This document shows positions 63,216 through 64,000 of a stretch of 64,000 bases of DNA, one piece after another (the stretch's first letter is position 1; the number at the start of each line of letters is the position of its first letter). Made by a program: the position numbers and the translations under genes. Below the pieces are notes generated by a model. It worked only from the letters and a program-made list of their open reading frames with translations, made no database searches and had not been told where the DNA came from. The DNA comes from Chloroflexota bacterium (GTDB lineage Bacteria > Chloroflexota > Anaerolineae > Aggregatilineales > Phototrophicaceae). The stretch lies in NCBI GenBank assembly GCA_020161935.1, contig JAIUNI010000019.1:1-64000 (forward strand). Reading direction: 5' to 3'.

Positions 63216-64000
63216 ATGGCAACCCGACGTTTTACAGGTGATTTACCGCCCGATTCGAATGATGATGGCTATGCCGTGCCACAGCCGCCTATTCAGCCAG
63301 CACCCGCCCAACCGCGTCCTGCCGGGCCGGTTGCGCCCTCCACCCCACGATCCGCGCCCCAACGTCCGACCGCGCATCTGCCGCGCACGCTGACGCAGGT
63401 TCTAAACGAAGCCAATGAACGTGTCATTCAAGGTGACTTGGTGGATTATGTCCCGATGTCCACCGGCTTCGACCCGTTGGACGGGTTTATCGGTGGTGGC
63501 CTCCGTAAAACCGAACTGACGTTGCTCGGCGGCGCACAGGGCATCGGTAAAACGATTGCGACGCTGCAAATCGCGCGTAACATCGCCATGCGACCTGACC
63601 AATACGCCTTTTATCTGTCGTACGAACACACCGAAACCCACCTCATGCACCGCCTGCTGTGCATGGAAAGCATCAATCCGCCGGAAGTCGATATTACACG
63701 CGGCATCAAGCTGCGCGACCTGTATCAGATCATCGTGGCAGAACGGGCGAAGGGTTTCATGGGGCGTGACCCCAATTCCCCCGGTTCGCTCCAAGCCATT
63801 CTCAAGGAAAACCCGCGCACCGCTCCGGCCTTAGCGCGGATGTCTCGCTATGCTGACCGTATGATCTTGGTTAAGGCCAGTCCCGCCGTCACTACCTTGA
63901 AGGCTATTAAGGAAATGACCGCGCGCTTGTGCGATGCGACCGGCGGTAACGTCACCGTCTTTGTCGACTACCTGCAAAAGATCGCCGTTTATCCTGAACG
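63216..64000 (+). CDS. DnaB-like RecA-fold ATPase, cut by the window edge
   Basis: An open frame from the ATG at 63216 to the right edge (261 codons, no stop). After a Pro/Ala/Arg-rich N-terminus (about 1-60), the RecA-fold core begins at STGFDPLDGFIGGGL. Walker A is GGAQGIGKT (about 106-114), and Walker B is in VTVFVDYLQKI (near 253). This is the DnaB C-terminal domain pattern without the DnaB N-terminal domain. A replicative helicase paralogue, or a KaiC/RadA-like ATPase, cannot be excluded. The ribosome binding site is AAGG. Confidence 0.85.
   Translation, partial: MATRRFTGDLPPDSNDDGYAVPQPPIQPAPAQPRPAGPVAPSTPRSAPQRPTAHLPRTLTQVLNEANERVIQGDLVDYVPMSTGFDPLDGFIGGGLRKTELTLLGGAQGIGKTIATLQIARNIAMRPDQYAFYLSYEHTETHLMHRLLCMESINPPEVDITRGIKLRDLYQIIVAERAKGFMGRDPNSPGSLQAILKENPRTAPALARMSRYADRMILVKASPAVTTLKAIKEMTARLCDATGGNVTVFVDYLQKIAVYPE

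Overview
The window looks like a chromosomal segment from a member of the Chloroflexota (Anaerolineae-like). This is inferred from several features together: exported or membrane-anchored proteins with long Thr/Pro-rich stalks and SH3-like domains, an LCP-family enzyme, a housekeeping sigma factor of the SigA type, and many stand-alone CBS, receiver and USP proteins. Base composition is moderate, with two AT-rich patches (about 15.05-17.78 kb and 38.9-40.2 kb) that look foreign or decaying. There are no phage genes, no recognisable transposase and no CRISPR array.

Layout. The left edge holds the first codons of a minus-strand gene. From 0.05 to 0.85 kb there is a large mosaic intergenic repeat, found again inverted at 12.87-13.68 kb and a third time at 41.7-42.07 kb. 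The 0.85-5.7 kb block is minus-strand: MerR-like regulator, dprA and prfA, an HtrA protease and an unknown gene. A TPR/SH3-like membrane protein (5.8-8.2 kb) is followed by plus-strand genes for a small dimeric-barrel-like protein, a CheY-like receiver, a PP2C-like membrane protein and an LCP enzyme. After the second repeat come a Bax-inhibitor-1 protein and a DUF427 protein. Next is an AT-rich island with a Tat-exported protein and an unknown partner. Then follow a 5'-truncated DinB gene, a methyltransferase-like protein, a PGRP amidase, an alpha/beta hydrolase, an NAD-dependent epimerase, SppA, a multi-PAS histidine kinase, a membrane metallophosphoesterase and an SDR.

The most striking region is 29.0-36.5 kb, all on the minus strand. 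In transcription order it holds a Met/Cys-rich leader ORF with an intrinsic terminator and a possible antiterminator, a JAMM/M67 protease, metY, metX, tRNA-Cys(GCA), a ThiS/MoaD-like sulfur carrier ending in Gly-Gly-Val-Ser, a DUF4395 membrane protein, a membrane-anchored thioredoxin, a sulfite-oxidase-like molybdoenzyme and a ThiF/MoeB-rhodanese fusion. Together these predict sulfur-carrier (thiocarboxylate)-dependent homocysteine synthesis of the HcyS/HcyD/HcyF type, controlled by ribosome-mediated attenuation that senses Met/Cys supply.

To the right lie citrate synthase, a chloramphenicol-phosphotransferase-like kinase, a frameshifted unknown gene, tandem rhomboid proteases, the third mosaic repeat with a 153-bp MITE-like insertion, a RibD/DHFR-like protein, HtpX, and a type II P-type cation ATPase with a structured leader. 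Beyond these are a SRPBCC protein, a STAND ATPase with a receiver protein, two paralogous SH3-like/stalk proteins, a phosphoribosyltransferase, a VWA-FHA protein and an orphan ABC ATPase. The right end holds a DoxX-like protein, two CBS proteins, a USP, a CoA-transferase, the primary sigma factor and the start of a DnaB-like ATPase.
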